64,000 bases of DNA from Thozetella sp. PMI_491 (GCA_021432635.1 MU270128.1:67163-131162); one strand, 5' to 3'. Positions 42,593-54,528 are shown, counted from the first letter of the stretch. Numbers and translations: made by a program. Notes: generated by a model from the sequence alone, not told the origin.

Positions 42593-43336
42593 ATTGTTGT
42601 ATGTTGATTGCAGTACGAATAGCCGTTACGCTTGTAGATAACAAGAGTGTCCGCTTTCAGGATTTACTGGGTCCTCCGCAGTCATCATGTATCGCCAATC
42701 GCCTAAATTCCTTTGCTCGCATGCCATGTGTAGTGGTTCCGAGGAGTCTTGCGGCATGAAAGGTTCACTAGCCGGTCTAGTGCTGACAGTTCCGAGTTTC
42801 GTGCGTGCCGATCGAGCAAGGAAGCGAGCCTCGCTCGGGCGCTGGAGAGGATTCCAAAAGAAGGAAAAGGTATTAAACGCCAAGAGTGCGAAGCAAAAAG
42901 ATCCAACATTCGTCACAGAAGGTGCTCCCCAAAGGAGTGATTTTTGAATACTTAGTAAAGAGGGGAGCCCAGAAATTACTGTCTCGAAGCTCTCAGTTAT
43001 TCTGTACCGGCACGGCGAGAGTCCTGAGAAGACCTGCTGCTTTTCTATTTGTACAACACATATTAGCCAGTCCCCCACAGTTTCTATCCTGTAAACATAA
43101 GATCTCTATTCCTTGAATACCCCGTGTTAACCACGGCAGGTTCCACTCTCCACGATCTTGACCCCATGCGGAGTTAAGCTACCGCATTGCGCTATGGTTG
43201 CCGAAGGTCGCTTACTTAGGCCGACACAACGCAACTACCATAGTCGATGTAACCCTTGCTGCCGTGGTTCATAACATGGAACAAACCTCCCCGTAACCTA
43301 GTTGTTCTATCTGGTTTTTCATCTATCCCACTAAAT
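42593..43336 (+). other. Intergenic between regulator and transporter
   Basis: No gene. At about 43192-43244 there is a partly palindromic stretch (CTATGGTTG...CAACTACCATAG) that also contains GCCG/CGG-type triplets and could hold binding sites for a zinc-cluster regulator; no consensus was tested. Confidence 0.45.
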
Positions 43337-45240
43337 ATGGCGGCCACTGCACAGCCAGACACGGGCGTCGTAGATGACGACAAGCTCCAAACCAAGACTT
43401 CTCACGAGGAAGTGCAGCAAGATGTTGACCCTGCATCAGAGCGAAAGCTCAAATGGAAGCTAGACCTCTTTGTCTTGCCAGTCATATCTAGCGTGTACTT
43501 CTTCGCCTCCATGGTAAGCCGAAACCTCATGACAGACCGCGATTTTAGCTTGATCCGACCGCACTGGCTCGTACATGTGCTAACCACATCACTCGCAGGG
43601 ACGCAGTGATCTCGGTAATGCTCAAGTCGCCGGAATGCGGGAAGAACTAGAATTATCGCCTAAGGACTATTCCAACGCCACTACGGTGTTCCTTGTCGCA
43701 TATGTTCTTTTCCAGCTACCGGGAACGTTGCTGGTCAAAAAGATACGCGCTCCAGTACAATTCAGCGGCGCCATGATGGTGGTACGAGCTCTCTCGGTCG
43801 CTACAAAGCAAATCACTAAGTAGTCCTAGTGGGGTTTAATTACTGCGTTGACCGTCTTCGTGAAGACGCCTGGGCAGTTGCTGGCCGTCAGGTTCCTCGT
43901 AGGCATGGCGGAAGCTTTCGTGCAAGGCGGAGCGTTTTGTAAGCCCTGCGGCGTCCCCCAGAGATCCCGACTCATATCCTCTCTTGTACTGACACCTCTA
44001 TTAAATGTTTCTAGACCTTTCCTTTTGGTACGAGTATCGAGAGTTGGCGACTCGCAGCGCCATTTTCTTTTCGACTTCGACCCTCGCTGGAGCTTTCAAT
44101 GGTCTTATCGGGTACGCCATCGTAAAGAACCTTGACGGAGCCAACGGTTGGAGAGCATGGAGATGGATATTCCTTGTCGAAGGTGTCCTACCCATCGCCT
44201 TCAGCTTCGTCGTGCTGGTTCTCCTCCCTGTTTCGCCGACCGAGCTACGGTTCGGGTTCACGGCCGAAGAAAAGGAGCGTCTCATCCAGAGGAGCAGGAG
44301 GGCGCATAACAATGCGGAGGCTCGTTTGGAGGTCAAGAAGATACCCAATGTCCTGTTGAGCGTTCACTTCTGGCTCTACACCTTGATTTACTCTTGCAGT
44401 CATTTTTGTTTGTCCTCGCTAGGAAATTTTCTTCCTTCTATTATCCAGGTTTGAAGTCCCTATACCTTCTTCGGTCATCAGATTATTGCTAACCGCGGAG
44501 TTTTAAGGGATTCGGATATGACAAGGTTGGCACCCAACTATTCACAGTCATAGTATACGCATGTGCCTGTTTTGGCATCATCCTCTGGGCCCGAATATCT
44601 GATCGAACCAATGCTCGTGGGCTCACCTTGGCCATATCAACGGCCGGAGCCGTGGTGGGATATGCAATGCTTATAGGGGTCACAAACGACAAAGTCCGGT
44701 TCTTCGCCACATGTCTAGTTGCGTTTTCTAGCTATCCAAACATTGTGCTGATGTTGAGTTGGGCTGCAATGAATTTTGTCGGGTATACGCGCCGGTAAGA
44801 TGCATTGCTTTATCGCAGCCACAATGGTGCCATTCACTAATCCCGAGAACAGAGGGTCTGCCTTGGCATTCTTAAATATTTTCTCCCAGCTGTTTGCCAT
44901 CAGTGGAAATCAGGCGTATCTCGATCCCCCATACTGTGCGTTAAATTTCGATCCCATATATGGATGGAGCTGACGGTAATGCTAGACCGTACGGGCAACG
45001 CGGCAGCTCTTTCAATGTCCGCAGTGATCTTGGCCACATCCTTGGTCCTCCATTGGTATCTCGGCTACCTGAACAAGAAAAAGACAGAGGAGCAGTTCTC
45101 TGAAAAGGCTACGCAACAGAGACTTCAGAGCTTAGAGGATCTTGGTGATAAGCATCCAGGTATTTGATGCCTGATGACGCAATCTGACCAGTCTATGCGT
45201 ACTTACCGCTCTCTTTCCAGACTTCTTCTATACGACTTAA
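43337..45240 (+). CDS. MFS transporter, anion:cation symporter family (Dal5/Tna1-like)
   Basis: Eight exons (43337-43513, 43599-43781, 43830-43938, 44015-44448, 44508-44794, 44853-44935, 44986-45159, 45221-45240) with introns of 48-85 nt keep phase and give 488 residues. Family marks: GRSDLGNAQVAGM, LFQLPGTLLVKKI, FLVGMAEAFVQGGAFYLSFWY, RAWRWIFLVEGV and a C-terminal HPDFFYTT tail supplied by the last exon. Twelve hydrophobic segments can be placed. Known relatives carry allantoate, nicotinate, pantothenate or similar organic anions with protons across the plasma membrane. Substrate here is unknown. Small introns of 48 and 50 nt are unusual but signals are good. Confidence 0.87.
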
Positions 45241-47256
45241 GGTTCCACCTCTGGCTGATGTGCCAAATCTAGTCTTTCCTTCCATACTGGGACTGTTACG
45301 GATCCTTCATCATTTTATGGTTCCAACAACGGTGGCTGGCTGCTCGGGATTAGGGGGTCGCAATCTACCCAAGGGCGAATGAGGTATTATAGCTGTCAGA
45401 TTGGCCCAACTGGGCCAAGTTGCCAAAAAGAAAGGCTTGTTATGGGCCGTAGTGCGGTTGCTCTGTTCGTCGCTGTTGCCGACTTCTGCTGTCCAAGGTA
45501 AGCCCGCCACTGAAGGACCTAGATAGCGCTGCCAAGGTTACAGGGAGGGACTGTAATAAACGTGTAATAAATTGCTACACTGTTCCTATACTTGTGCGAG
45601 CCTTAGGCGGGCAGCGTGGACCAGGAGCGTTGTGCAGCCGGCTGTTCCGGGCCGGAACTCATCACGAGTGAGAAGCATTCCCATCGGGTATTGAAAGATC
45701 TGGGTTGAGCGTTCTATTTTACTCTCGAAGAATGCTCCGATGTGATGGTGCCCCCTGAAGCAAGATGGCTAGCTAACGGAGATCTCCACATACCTACAGG
45801 CGACAGACAGTCTCTTCCTACTTCAGTGCGGATATAGTGCCGGCGTTGAAGATAATTGGATTACCTACCAAAAACAAAAGCTTCTGTGGTTGGCGCTGGA
45901 GCATCGCCCATTAGCCAGGTCAAATTTTGCGGTAGGCGGCTTAACTGTTGCCATTGGGTGCGAATCGGGCTGGGTCTTGATCTTTCGGGTTTCAACCGAG
46001 TCATCAGCAGTTTAGATGGCTCTAGCCGTTGCTCATATGCCACCGGGGACGTCGGCATCTTTTCCTCCTGATTATGCGATAGCGCGGCCGGGAGCAGCGA
46101 GAGGATCTTGCATATTTAGTCTCCGGCCGGCGGCTAGTCATGGTTTCCGGCAGCAGGCCTTTGTATTGCCGCGGCAACTAGAGTTGACATGTGCACAGTG
46201 TGGCGGATTTCCAGCCACGTTTAAGGGGTAGTCGATCGCTAGACAGGATGGCGCGTCGTCACGTCGTCACGGCGTCGAAGGGACTAGTATTCGCCGCGAC
46301 GGAAGCTGGGGCCGAGGGGTCTAGAAGACCGGGTCGCGCCTTGGCGGCGTTTGAGAAGCGGCTGGAGAATTTTCGCGACCCACAAAAGGGTAGGGTGGAC
46401 CCTGGCAGAATTAGACCCTGAACGGAGCGGCAGGAACCAAGCGGCAAGCCGCGACGAATCCACCGTGGGAAAAGAGGGAGCGTCCGGAGCGCGCATTTCG
46501 TGCCTCGTGCTGGATGAAACGCCCGAACGAACGGAAAGAAGGGCCAGGCGTGGCCGGAACGGCAGGACCGCACGGGCAAGTGAGCACGCTCCGTCTCACC
46601 TGAACCCTCTGCACGCGCTGCAAGGCGACAACGGCAGGCGCAGGCCGTCCCCTAACTAGAGGAATGCAAGCGAGCACGGACCGAGTGGTACGGGACCTAT
46701 CTTTTTTTCTGCGTCGATGTAACGCCGCTCCACCCGTCAACCGTTTCGGCTCCCCAACGATCTCAGATGGGGGGAAAGACCCCTTTTTTTTTCTTTTTTG
46801 GTGAGGCAGCCTTGCGAAGCGCTGGCAGGCAAGGCAAGCAAGGCAGGGTCCAGCCCAGACGCCGTCGCCCGGTCCACTCCGGGCTACTCAAGGGGGGGGC
46901 AACGATTTTAGGGTTATCTTCCAAGCCGAAATGGGGGCTAGAGTGGCGCCAAGACCAAGGTTGTAGCATTGGTTGATAACCGGCACAGTGCTTTGGGAGC
47001 CTTGCCAGGGATCGTGCCAACCCTGCAAGAACGAGATGAGATGGCAGATAAAATTCTCTTGGGCCGCCGCTCGCCCTTGCTACGTGTTCACACCCTCTTT
47101 TTTTGTCTCACCGCCGCAGCCAGACACGGTGAATTGGCATTCTCAGTTATTAGGCTATAGGTTCCAGGCCGTCCCTGACCGCTTCCCTTCTCTTCCTTCC
47201 TTCTCTATCTCCCAATCTCTTTCCTCGTGTACACACAGACACCGTGATCCGTGACC
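45241..47256. other. Intergenic, no gene supported
   Basis: About 2 kb. GC-rich from ~46080 with several long but incoherent frames on both strands between 46190 and 46740; none has a family-like sequence. The end is the promoter of the desaturase gene. Confidence 0.5.
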
Positions 47257-48863
47257 ATGGCGAGTACCGTACAGACGCAGACGCGGTCTCGTGGCCAAAA
47301 GACTACGGTAAGGAACGAGGCTCCACTAGTGCCGCTGGTCTGGAGAAAATTTGTGCTGACGCCTTCGTCCCGCCTTGCCAGGCCCAAAATGGCCGGCTCT
47401 CCGCAGAGGTGTCCAAGGGGCCGCAGTTCCCCGACATCCAGACAATCAGGAACGCCATCCCGGCGCACTGCTTTGAGGCCTCGACGCTGACGTCGATGAG
47501 CTATGTCGTCCGGGATGTCGCAATGGCTGCCGGCCTCCTGTGGGCCGCCCTGACCTATATCCCGCAGATTGAGAACGCCACCTGGCGCTTCGCTGCGTGG
47601 ATGGCATACGGCTACCTCCAGGGCCTCGTCGGCGTCGGCATCTGGATCCTGGCCCATGAGGCCGGCCACGGCGCCTTCTCCAAGCATGACCGCTTCAACA
47701 ACGTGGTCGGCTGGGTCCTCCACTCGTCGCTCCTGGTGCCTTTCTTCTCGTGGAAGTACTCGCACCACCGCCACCACCGCTTCACCGGCCATATGGAGAA
47801 GGACATGGCCTTCGTGCCCCAGACCATCGACCAGCGCTCCAAGCGCCGCATCGCCTCGCTGTACCTCGACCCGGACCTGGTCGAGGACACGCCTGCCTTC
47901 CAGCTCTTCCAGCTCATCTTCCACCAGCTGGCCGGCTGGCAGGCGTACCTGCTCTTCAACGTGTCGTCCGGCCCTGACAGCAGGCAGAAGGACGCCAGCT
48001 GGTGGCGCCAGAGCCACTTCGAGCCCACTAGCGCCGTCTTCCGCCCTAACGAGGCCATCTTCATCGCCATCTCGGACCTTGGCCTGGCCATCACCTTCGG
48101 CGCTCTGTGGTACGCGTCGACCTTTGTTGGCTGGTCGACCATCGGTCTGTTGTACTTTGTCCCCTACTTCTGGGTCCAGGTAAGCTTTTTCGCCAATTCA
48201 CCACAATTTTTTTTTTTCAGCAAATACTAACCTTGTTCAGTATGTCTCCCCTCAACAATTCCCTTTTTTAGCCTGCCGTTGGTACTCCATCGGATTTTGT
48301 CTTTCCCAACGGCGATCTTAATGCTGTTTCTCCACGTGCACCCGCATCTTGTCTGAGACATGTGCTAACCTGGCCGGTAGCCACTGGCTTGTTGCTATTA
48401 CTTATCTGCACCATCATGACCAGGACGTGCCCCATTATGAGGCTGACAGCTGGACTTATGTAAGTGGTCTTCCAAATAGGGAACAGGACCCCCACCCGAA
48501 CACGATTAGTCGCTAACCACAAGACCTATAGGTCAAGGGTGCACTGGCCACTATTGATCGCGACTACGGCTTTGTTGGGAAGCACATTTTCCACGGCATC
48601 ATCGACACCCACGTAGTGCACCATCTGTTCCCGTAAGTCCCCACGCTCTAGCCGAATCGGCTGGCCGTTAACACCTCTATAGCCGCATCCCCTTCTACAA
48701 GGCTGAGGAGGCCACTGAGGCCATCAAGCCCCTGCTGGGCGACCTGTACCACCGCAACGACAAGGCGTTCATGGGTCAGCTCTGGCAGACCTTCACCACC
48801 TGCCGCTATGTCGAGAAGGACCCCAAGGTGCCCGGCGCCATGAGGTGGTCCACCAAGGACTAA
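47257..48863 (+). CDS. Delta-12 fatty acid desaturase (FAD2-type), one exon unresolved
   Basis: Exons 47257-47307, 47382-48179, 48381-48459, 48532-48632 and 48683-48863 are well supported. Three histidine boxes are present: [24 protein letters not shown] and HVVHHLFP. Between exon 2 (ending FWVQ) and the conserved [11 protein letters not shown] of the next exon, phase does not fit a single intron. It fits if a 41-nt exon at 48241-48281 is included; this inserts ~13 residues where relatives have one Asn, so the annotation is uncertain there. With it the product has 416 residues. The enzyme is an ER-membrane di-iron protein making linoleate from oleate with cytochrome b5. Whether this copy is functional depends on that exon. 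Confidence 0.8.
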
Positions 48864-50007
48864 TATATGAGATCACGACGTGTTACGACATGGATCATTG
48901 GATTCACCGGCTGCATCCTTTAGATCTTTAGAGCTTTAGAGATCTAGACGCGCCAGCCTCGATACCATCGACGCGATTTTTGAGGTATAGACTATTGCCG
49001 ATAGACCAGGGTGGCGTGGAATTGGCGATTAGATTTCAGATGCATCGCGATGCATGTGCCAGTTTATACAGTTGGTTTATAATGAGAACAAAGTAAATAC
49101 TAAGAAATCAGTGCTTTTTACCTTGGTGAAGACTGCCCAATCTTGTAGTCTTCGGGAACAGCTACATTTCAGTACTCTTGTCATCTGTCTTGCATGTACT
49201 TTTGAGATGGTCTCCACCAGGCCTTGGTCTTGGACTGCAGTGTGAGACCTCAGTGCGCTTAAATCTAAAACTGAAGGCCATTGTACGAATGGCATGAAAT
49301 GGGGTGCATAGGGGCCGGGTCACATGAGTCGGACCGTTGTTAACTCGGGGTATATTTGCCGACGAGCTGGGGCGGGGCTGACTGTTCCCCCCCCCCCCCC
49401 CCCCCAACGCCGTTGTACGTCATGGACGAGATCGACGCTGCCTTGGATTTCAGGAATGTGAGTTTTTTGCCCCCCCCCCCCCCCCCCCCCCCCCCGGAGC
49501 GAAGTGAGCTTCTAAACGCGCGCGCATTCTATACTGTCCGACTTACAAGGCCATACGGCCCGAGCCGTCTGATCCACCCATGCATACTGTCGTAGAGCAC
49601 GCTCATTGCGCTAAAGTAGACGTAGATATTTCAAGATCCAACTCGGAGTCCGGGGTTTCGCAGTAGTGGTATAGACAATCCTGAATTCGTATGGAGACGA
49701 TGCATGTGAATCTTTGGCCAATCAGCGAATCTCGACACTTCTGGGTTTCCCAAAATATGTACGAGTCGAGGGAAGAGGCCCGATCGACGAACCAATCCCA
49801 ATCTACCAAGGATTCCTCCGGGGAGTGCAACTTCAGTATGAATACGAGCCGAGGAAAGACATCCGACAAGTGCGCCAATCCAAACCAAGCTCGGACTAAA
49901 TTGTTTCACTTTGGACATGACGCCGGCGTTTGCAAGTGATTGGCTTACACCTGCCTGCTTGGTACCACCGCGCACATATAAGCTATTCGGACTGGTCAAC
50001 CACTTAC
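48864..50007. other. Intergenic, two poly-C tracts, no gene seen
   Basis: No supported gene. Short frames at 49600-50000 on both strands have no family match. Contains the poly-C tracts listed separately. Confidence 0.5.
49387..49495. repeat. Two poly-C tracts (19 and 26 bases)
   Basis: Uninterrupted C runs at 49387-49405 and 49470-49495, 64 bases apart, with nothing coding between. On the minus strand these are poly-G and could form G-quadruplexes. Length would vary by polymerase slippage and be hard to sequence accurately. Confidence 0.9.
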
Positions 50008-50050
50008 GGGGATCACTAAATCCGCGGGTTCCGCGGATTTAGTGATCCCC
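50008..50050. repeat. Perfect 20-bp inverted repeat (hairpin)
   Basis: Left arm 50008-50027 (GGGGATCACTAAATCCGCGG) and right arm 50031-50050 are exact reverse complements around a GTT loop; a further G-C pair extends it by one. The right arm is the start of the tandem repeat listed next. Confidence 0.95.
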
Positions 50051-50220
50051 GCCACTCACCCTTCTTCGTCGCAATGGATCATAGTTGAATAACCCAAGCT
50101 ACACAGTATCGGTGCTTCAAGTATTCCGCGGATTTAGTGATCCACACCACTTACCCTTCTTAGTCACAATGGGTGATAGCTGAATAACCCAAGCTACACA
50201 GCATCGGTGCTTCAAGTATT
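50031..50220. repeat. Two tandem 95-bp repeats
   Basis: Units 50031-50125 and 50126-50220 each begin CCGCGGATTTAGTGATCC and end TTCAAGTATT, with about nine mismatches between them. The first 20 bases also occur inverted immediately upstream, forming the hairpin. No coding sequence; possibly a transposon end or excision relic. Confidence 0.92.
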
Positions 50221-50449
50221 CCGGGCCGTGTCATACAGCAGCCTCGGGACTTGCTAGACCCCGAGCGCGGGCCGACAAGCTTGCCATTGCAGCTTCTGTG
50301 ACGTTTTGAATCCTGCACTTTTTATATCCAGCCACGGTACGCGTGTCTCATCTTGTCCAGCTCACATTCTGCTCGAGCTCTATAAATCATTGCCCTACCG
50401 CAAGAAGTGCTCGTTGATCAAGTAACTCAGGCACTGCCATAACCACCAA

Positions 50450-51397
50450 ATGGCCCTCATCACCACCATCGTCTTTGGCCCCACTGGCAATGTCGGCTCC
50501 GTAGTCGCCTGCGCTGCCCAGGAGCACGGCGCCAAAGTCGTGCTCGCCCTCCGAGACACCTCCAAGCCGATCCCCGGCCTCACGCCCGAGCAGGAGAAGA
50601 CCGGGGGCTTCGAGCGCGTCCAGGCTGACCTTACGGATCTCACATCGGTCAAAGAAGCCGTCACAAAGACGGGTGCAAAGCGTGCCTTTATCTACAGGGC
50701 GCGTACCACCCAAGACAACATGCGGGGCTGCATCGAGACGCTCAAGGCTGGCGGCGTCGACTTTATCGTCTTCCTCAGCAGTGCGACGATCGTCTATGAG
50801 AAACGCAGCGTGCCGCCGGACACCCTCATACCCTTTTTGCATGCGCAGGTGGAGGTGGCGCTGGAAGAGGTCATGGGCCCTGAAGGCTACATCGCCGTCC
50901 GGCCGGGGTTCTTTGCCACCAATGCCCAGCGTTGGACCGCGGACATCCATAAAGGGGAGATCCAGCTCGAGTATCCCGACGGCGAGTATGACTGGATCAC
51001 CCCGGAGGACATGGGCAAGGTGTCTGCCGCCGCACTTGTGCGCGGTATCGAGGCGACGGAAGGGGAGGAAGACCGCAACATTATTTACACATTCGGTCCA
51101 AAGTTTTTGTCTCTCAGAGACGGCGTAGAGCTGATTGCGAAAGCGCTCGGAAAGGATGTGAAGATTACCGAGATGGGTGAGGAAGAAGCAGTGCGGGCCT
51201 ACATACGCCGCGGAATGCCAGAGCCGGTTGCAAGAGATGTGCTCGGAGAGCTCAAGATGAGATTCAATGGCGAGGGTGTAGGCATTTACGATCCCACGAG
51301 ATACGCCAAGGGCGTAGCGAATGTGCGCAAGTATGCCGGCAGCAACACTGGCTTCGGGGAGTGGGTGGAGAAGCACAGGGATTTATTTCAGATCTGA
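50450..51397 (+). CDS. NmrA-like NAD(P)-binding protein
   Basis: A single-exon protein of 315 residues from ATG 50450 (CCACCAAATGGCC context). A Rossmann N-terminus has the dinucleotide motif FGPTGNVGS, followed by a DLTDLTSVKEAV acidic/charge block, FIVFLSSAT, and later AAALVRGIE. NmrA-like proteins bind NAD(P) and act as redox sensors or atypical reductases; they usually lack the catalytic YxxxK of classical SDR enzymes. Substrate unknown. Its 5' side carries the hairpin and tandem repeat at 50008-50220. Confidence 0.85.
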   Translation: MALITTIVFGPTGNVGSVVACAAQEHGAKVVLALRDTSKPIPGLTPEQEKTGGFERVQADLTDLTSVKEAVTKTGAKRAFIYRARTTQDNMRGCIETLKAGGVDFIVFLSSATIVYEKRSVPPDTLIPFLHAQVEVALEEVMGPEGYIAVRPGFFATNAQRWTADIHKGEIQLEYPDGEYDWITPEDMGKVSAAALVRGIEATEGEEDRNIIYTFGPKFLSLRDGVELIAKALGKDVKITEMGEEEAVRAYIRRGMPEPVARDVLGELKMRFNGEGVGIYDPTRYAKGVANVRKYAGSNTGFGEWVEKHRDLFQI

Positions 51398-51672
51398 TGC
51401 GTAGGGGAAGTGGGCGTTCCTTCATATCCAGCCTAGGCAGTAATAAATGGCGGCCCAGACGCAGCATGTTTAGAACCCAACAACACCCCTGCCATGTGCA
51501 CTTTTGGCCGGTATTTGTACTTCTTGAAGTCAAATGTACAGATATAATATTTGAGGTCCCAGCAGCCAATATGAAAGCATGCAACCAAGGAACGCTGTCA
51601 AAGTGAGGGTGAGGTAGAGTGCGTAAGTGCGCAAAGAGCACTTTTGTGCAGAGGTTGTACCATCTATTTTGA

Positions 51673-52229
51673 TCATACTATTGAAAACATACGCTCAGAG
51701 AATTGCCCCTCTTCATAGTATGCTTTCAGCATATCTGTGTCCCCAAAGTAGCCCAGCTGTGCTGCACGAATGACTTTTGTGGACATTCTGAGCTTGCCGA
51801 GAAAGACGACCACACGCGAGGCGCATGAGTATATGTCCTGCATCATGCAGACTTGATGGCCGCGTTCTTCCGCATCACCCTGGTTTATGCTTATGGCATC
51901 GGGCCAGATCTCCCAGAGAGGCGCGCCGAGTTAACATCTGGTGGCAGAGACGCCTGTCGCAGATGTCTATGGGCAGTTGCTAGGTTGGCTGTGACTTGTA
52001 CGGTCTGGCGATTGACCAAGATAGACATAGTTACTTTACGGTCTCCCCAGACGTAGGAAAGGGCCTTACAAGGAATCGACTCATCGAGCGATATTGAATT
52101 CATAGAACAAATGATGGAACTGCCGCAGATAGGATGGACCGTAAGTACTCGAATCTCCCGGCGAGAACGGTCTAGCGAATTGTTCACATAGAGGTCTGAA
52201 CTCCCAGCATCGGAAGAATCTGTGGTCAT
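51673..52229 (-). pseudogene. HET domain (heterokaryon incompatibility) fragment, frameshifted
   Basis: From ATG 52229 the frame encodes REIRVLTVHP, then CKALSYVWGD and QTVQVTANLATAHRHLRQ, the start of the HET domain. The rest of the domain (EIWPDAISINQGDAEERGHQV, then YSCASRVVVFLG) continues in a different frame from about 51915, so a one-base lesion splits it. The restored frame ends at TGA 51675-51673, after ~185 codons, whereas HET proteins usually run to 600 or more. Genuine HET proteins trigger cell death on contact between incompatible strains; this fragment cannot encode one. Confidence 0.85.
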
Positions 52230-53183
52230 CTCGGTTTCACTTCAACTCCATTGGTTTTGAACAAGGATATTGAAAGCAATACAAGACCCGAACACCTCAA
52301 GGCTGGAATGACCCGTCGTTTCTGAATATAATTTTCACTACCTGGTCTCCACCGTTGGTGCGCACTGGTTCTATTGACACACGACGAATGTGCAACTTTA
52401 GGCAGCAACCACGCCGTTTCGAGGAGCAATAGTGCTACGGGACACAAAATTATGGCTGAGAGTGGCTAGCCTCAATACTTGGCGCGGGGGAGCGAGCTGT
52501 GACACCTGGAAGCTTTCGTTGCTTGGTAGAGGTGCTATGCTAGAGGTACCATAGACCTAGTCTTGGACCTACTACGTCCACTGGAGGCTCCTTGTGGCAG
52601 CGTACAGCGAAAGGCTATGGGGTATCTCGAAGAGGCTAGGACTCACTAAAATGGTGTTCTCGAGCTATAGTTGTCGTGGTAGGTGGCATATACCTAGGAT
52701 CGATGGACCCGGGAGATGAAGTATCGGCCAAGACGAGTTGACCCCCAAATTAAGCAGTTGGTGCTTTGAAGCTTTCGGCGGAGCGACAAAACGGGTAATA
52801 AATTTAATGAAGGTATCAGAAATCGGCATCCTCAACATCGACAAGGAGATTAACTCTTAGTTACCGTGTCGAAGGTACGCCTTCCGAAAATGGCAGCTCA
52901 GATGCGCCATTTTATGAACCCCAAACACCCCGCCGAAATACATTTTTGGTCGAGCATAAGTACAGTGTTTCGCGAAGTTTCCTGTACAAGCGCAGTGCGG
53001 TTAGTGTGTATGCTATGGGGGTTTGGGGGGAGCGTAGCTCCAAGCACTGCTAATGGGAAGCTTATGCTCCGAGACTCGGGCAACCAGCTGCCGGAGAACG
53101 GGACGCAAGAACGTAAGAGGGAAAATTGTTTTAAAACAGACGCTGTACTTTTTTTCTTGTGTTTCACAGGTATATCTACCAGA
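52230..53183. other. Intergenic, no gene seen
   Basis: Nothing coherent on either strand. One long plus-strand frame (52866-53324) overlaps the end of the next minus-strand gene and has no family character. Confidence 0.5.
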
Positions 53184-54528
53184 CTAGTTTCCGTTATCAG
53201 CAGCCCGTCTTCTCATCTCGTTAGCAGAGGGCTTGCCGGCGTCCGTCTCGGGTTCTATTGGCTGGTTTTCCTTCTTCTTTTGGTTTGGACGCTTTGTATT
53301 ACTACCGAGTCCCTTGGAATCTGAAGATGAGGTGAACTCCCTGGATAGAGTACGCTCAGAATCACCGCTCACGGAACCAAATCGAAGATTGTAGTGCTGG
53401 TAGCGGTTGGTGGCCAAATGCTTCAGCGACTCGGCGTCCATTGAACCAACGAGATACCCTCCTCTGTTTCTGGCTCTGACGACTTTGACTTCGAATAAGT
53501 CCGCCACTGTTGTGAGCACCACTAGATCGGAGTCATCCTCTCCAGCCACCTCTCCGATAATGTGTATCTTTTTAGTGGACACTTGATTCTCAGCCTCTTT
53601 GCATATTGTTATGCAGTCTTTGGAAATGTTGATATCCTGCTGCAGCGCTGTCCTCTGCTCTTCTCTTTCAGGGCCCTCAATCGAAAGGAAATGATTCAAG
53701 CGATCCTGGAGAAGAGTGATAGTTTCTGTGAACTTCTGTCGACTCTCGCTCAGTGCTTGATTTGCCACAGTTTGTGCTTTGAATTGAATCTCTACCACGT
53801 CTGCGGCTTCTCCACTCGCTTCATCCGGGACAAGTAGACGTTGCTTTTGCACGATCTCGAGATACGAATTTGCGTCTTGACAGATGCGGATGCATTGTTC
53901 AGTGACGGCCTTTTCGTCTTTCAAGTCGACATGCGTGGGCGAGATGCCTGTAGTGTCCGGGGGCCTAGCCGCTATAGTGTCATCAAGACGTTGAATGTTG
54001 AGTTCGAATTGATACATGGTGTCTTTGATCATATCCTCATACTGATCGAGGAACTTTTGAGTAGCCCGGGTATGTTTCCTTCGAAGAGATGAGTTTATAT
54101 CCCGAGTAGTGAAAGTAGAATACTCACATGCTAATGGTACCCAGTGCAATCGTGATGGTAGACTTATAATTGGCTAGTTCTCGTACAAAACCATCGATGT
54201 TGCCTCTTTTGAAGTCCATCCTAGCCCAATCTATTAACCTCTTGTTGGGTTTATCGACATACTCCTTCATAGCAGCTTCAAATTGGTTACAGAGTTGGCT
54301 GCATCGTTCAACAGGGCCTTCCAGGAGCTCCAACAGAGAATTATCGGTATCCACAGCTTCCTTGAGCGAGGCAAGAACATTCATCAGGTCATTCAACTGG
54401 GCTAATAGATTGCCCAACGTCGTATCGCGTCCTTTGTACCGTTCAACAGCATCGTGAAGCGATTTTATCGACTGTATCGCAGCTGTGACGACAGTTAGAA
54501 GTGACGCTGCAATGCTTACGGGGTCCAT
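53184..54528 (-). CDS. STAND N-terminal-domain protein (PigL_N type)
   Basis: Exon 1 (54528-54128) starts MDPVSIAASLLTVVTAAIQSI, the hallmark opening of the fungal STAND N-terminal family represented by azaphilone-cluster protein L. A 49-nt intron (donor GTGAGT, acceptor in CGAAG) joins to exon 2 (54078-53184), giving MKHTRATQKFLDQYED. Total 431 residues with a central coiled-coil region (SRQKFTETITLLQD) and a charged disordered C-terminus. No NB-ARC, NACHT or repeat domain follows, so it carries only the N-terminal module. Function unknown; the family is linked to signalling in NLR-like systems. Confidence 0.8.

Noticed and set aside
43138-43245. Possible 5S rRNA or tRNA
   Set aside because: Some GC-rich pairing is present, but neither the 5S internal control region nor tRNA A/B boxes could be placed.
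46351-46740. Overlapping ~100-codon frames on both strands
   Set aside because: GC-rich sequence makes long random frames; no starts, motifs or splice structure support a gene.
49603-49999. Several 60-120-codon frames on both strands
   Set aside because: Overlapping, mutually exclusive and without family resemblance.
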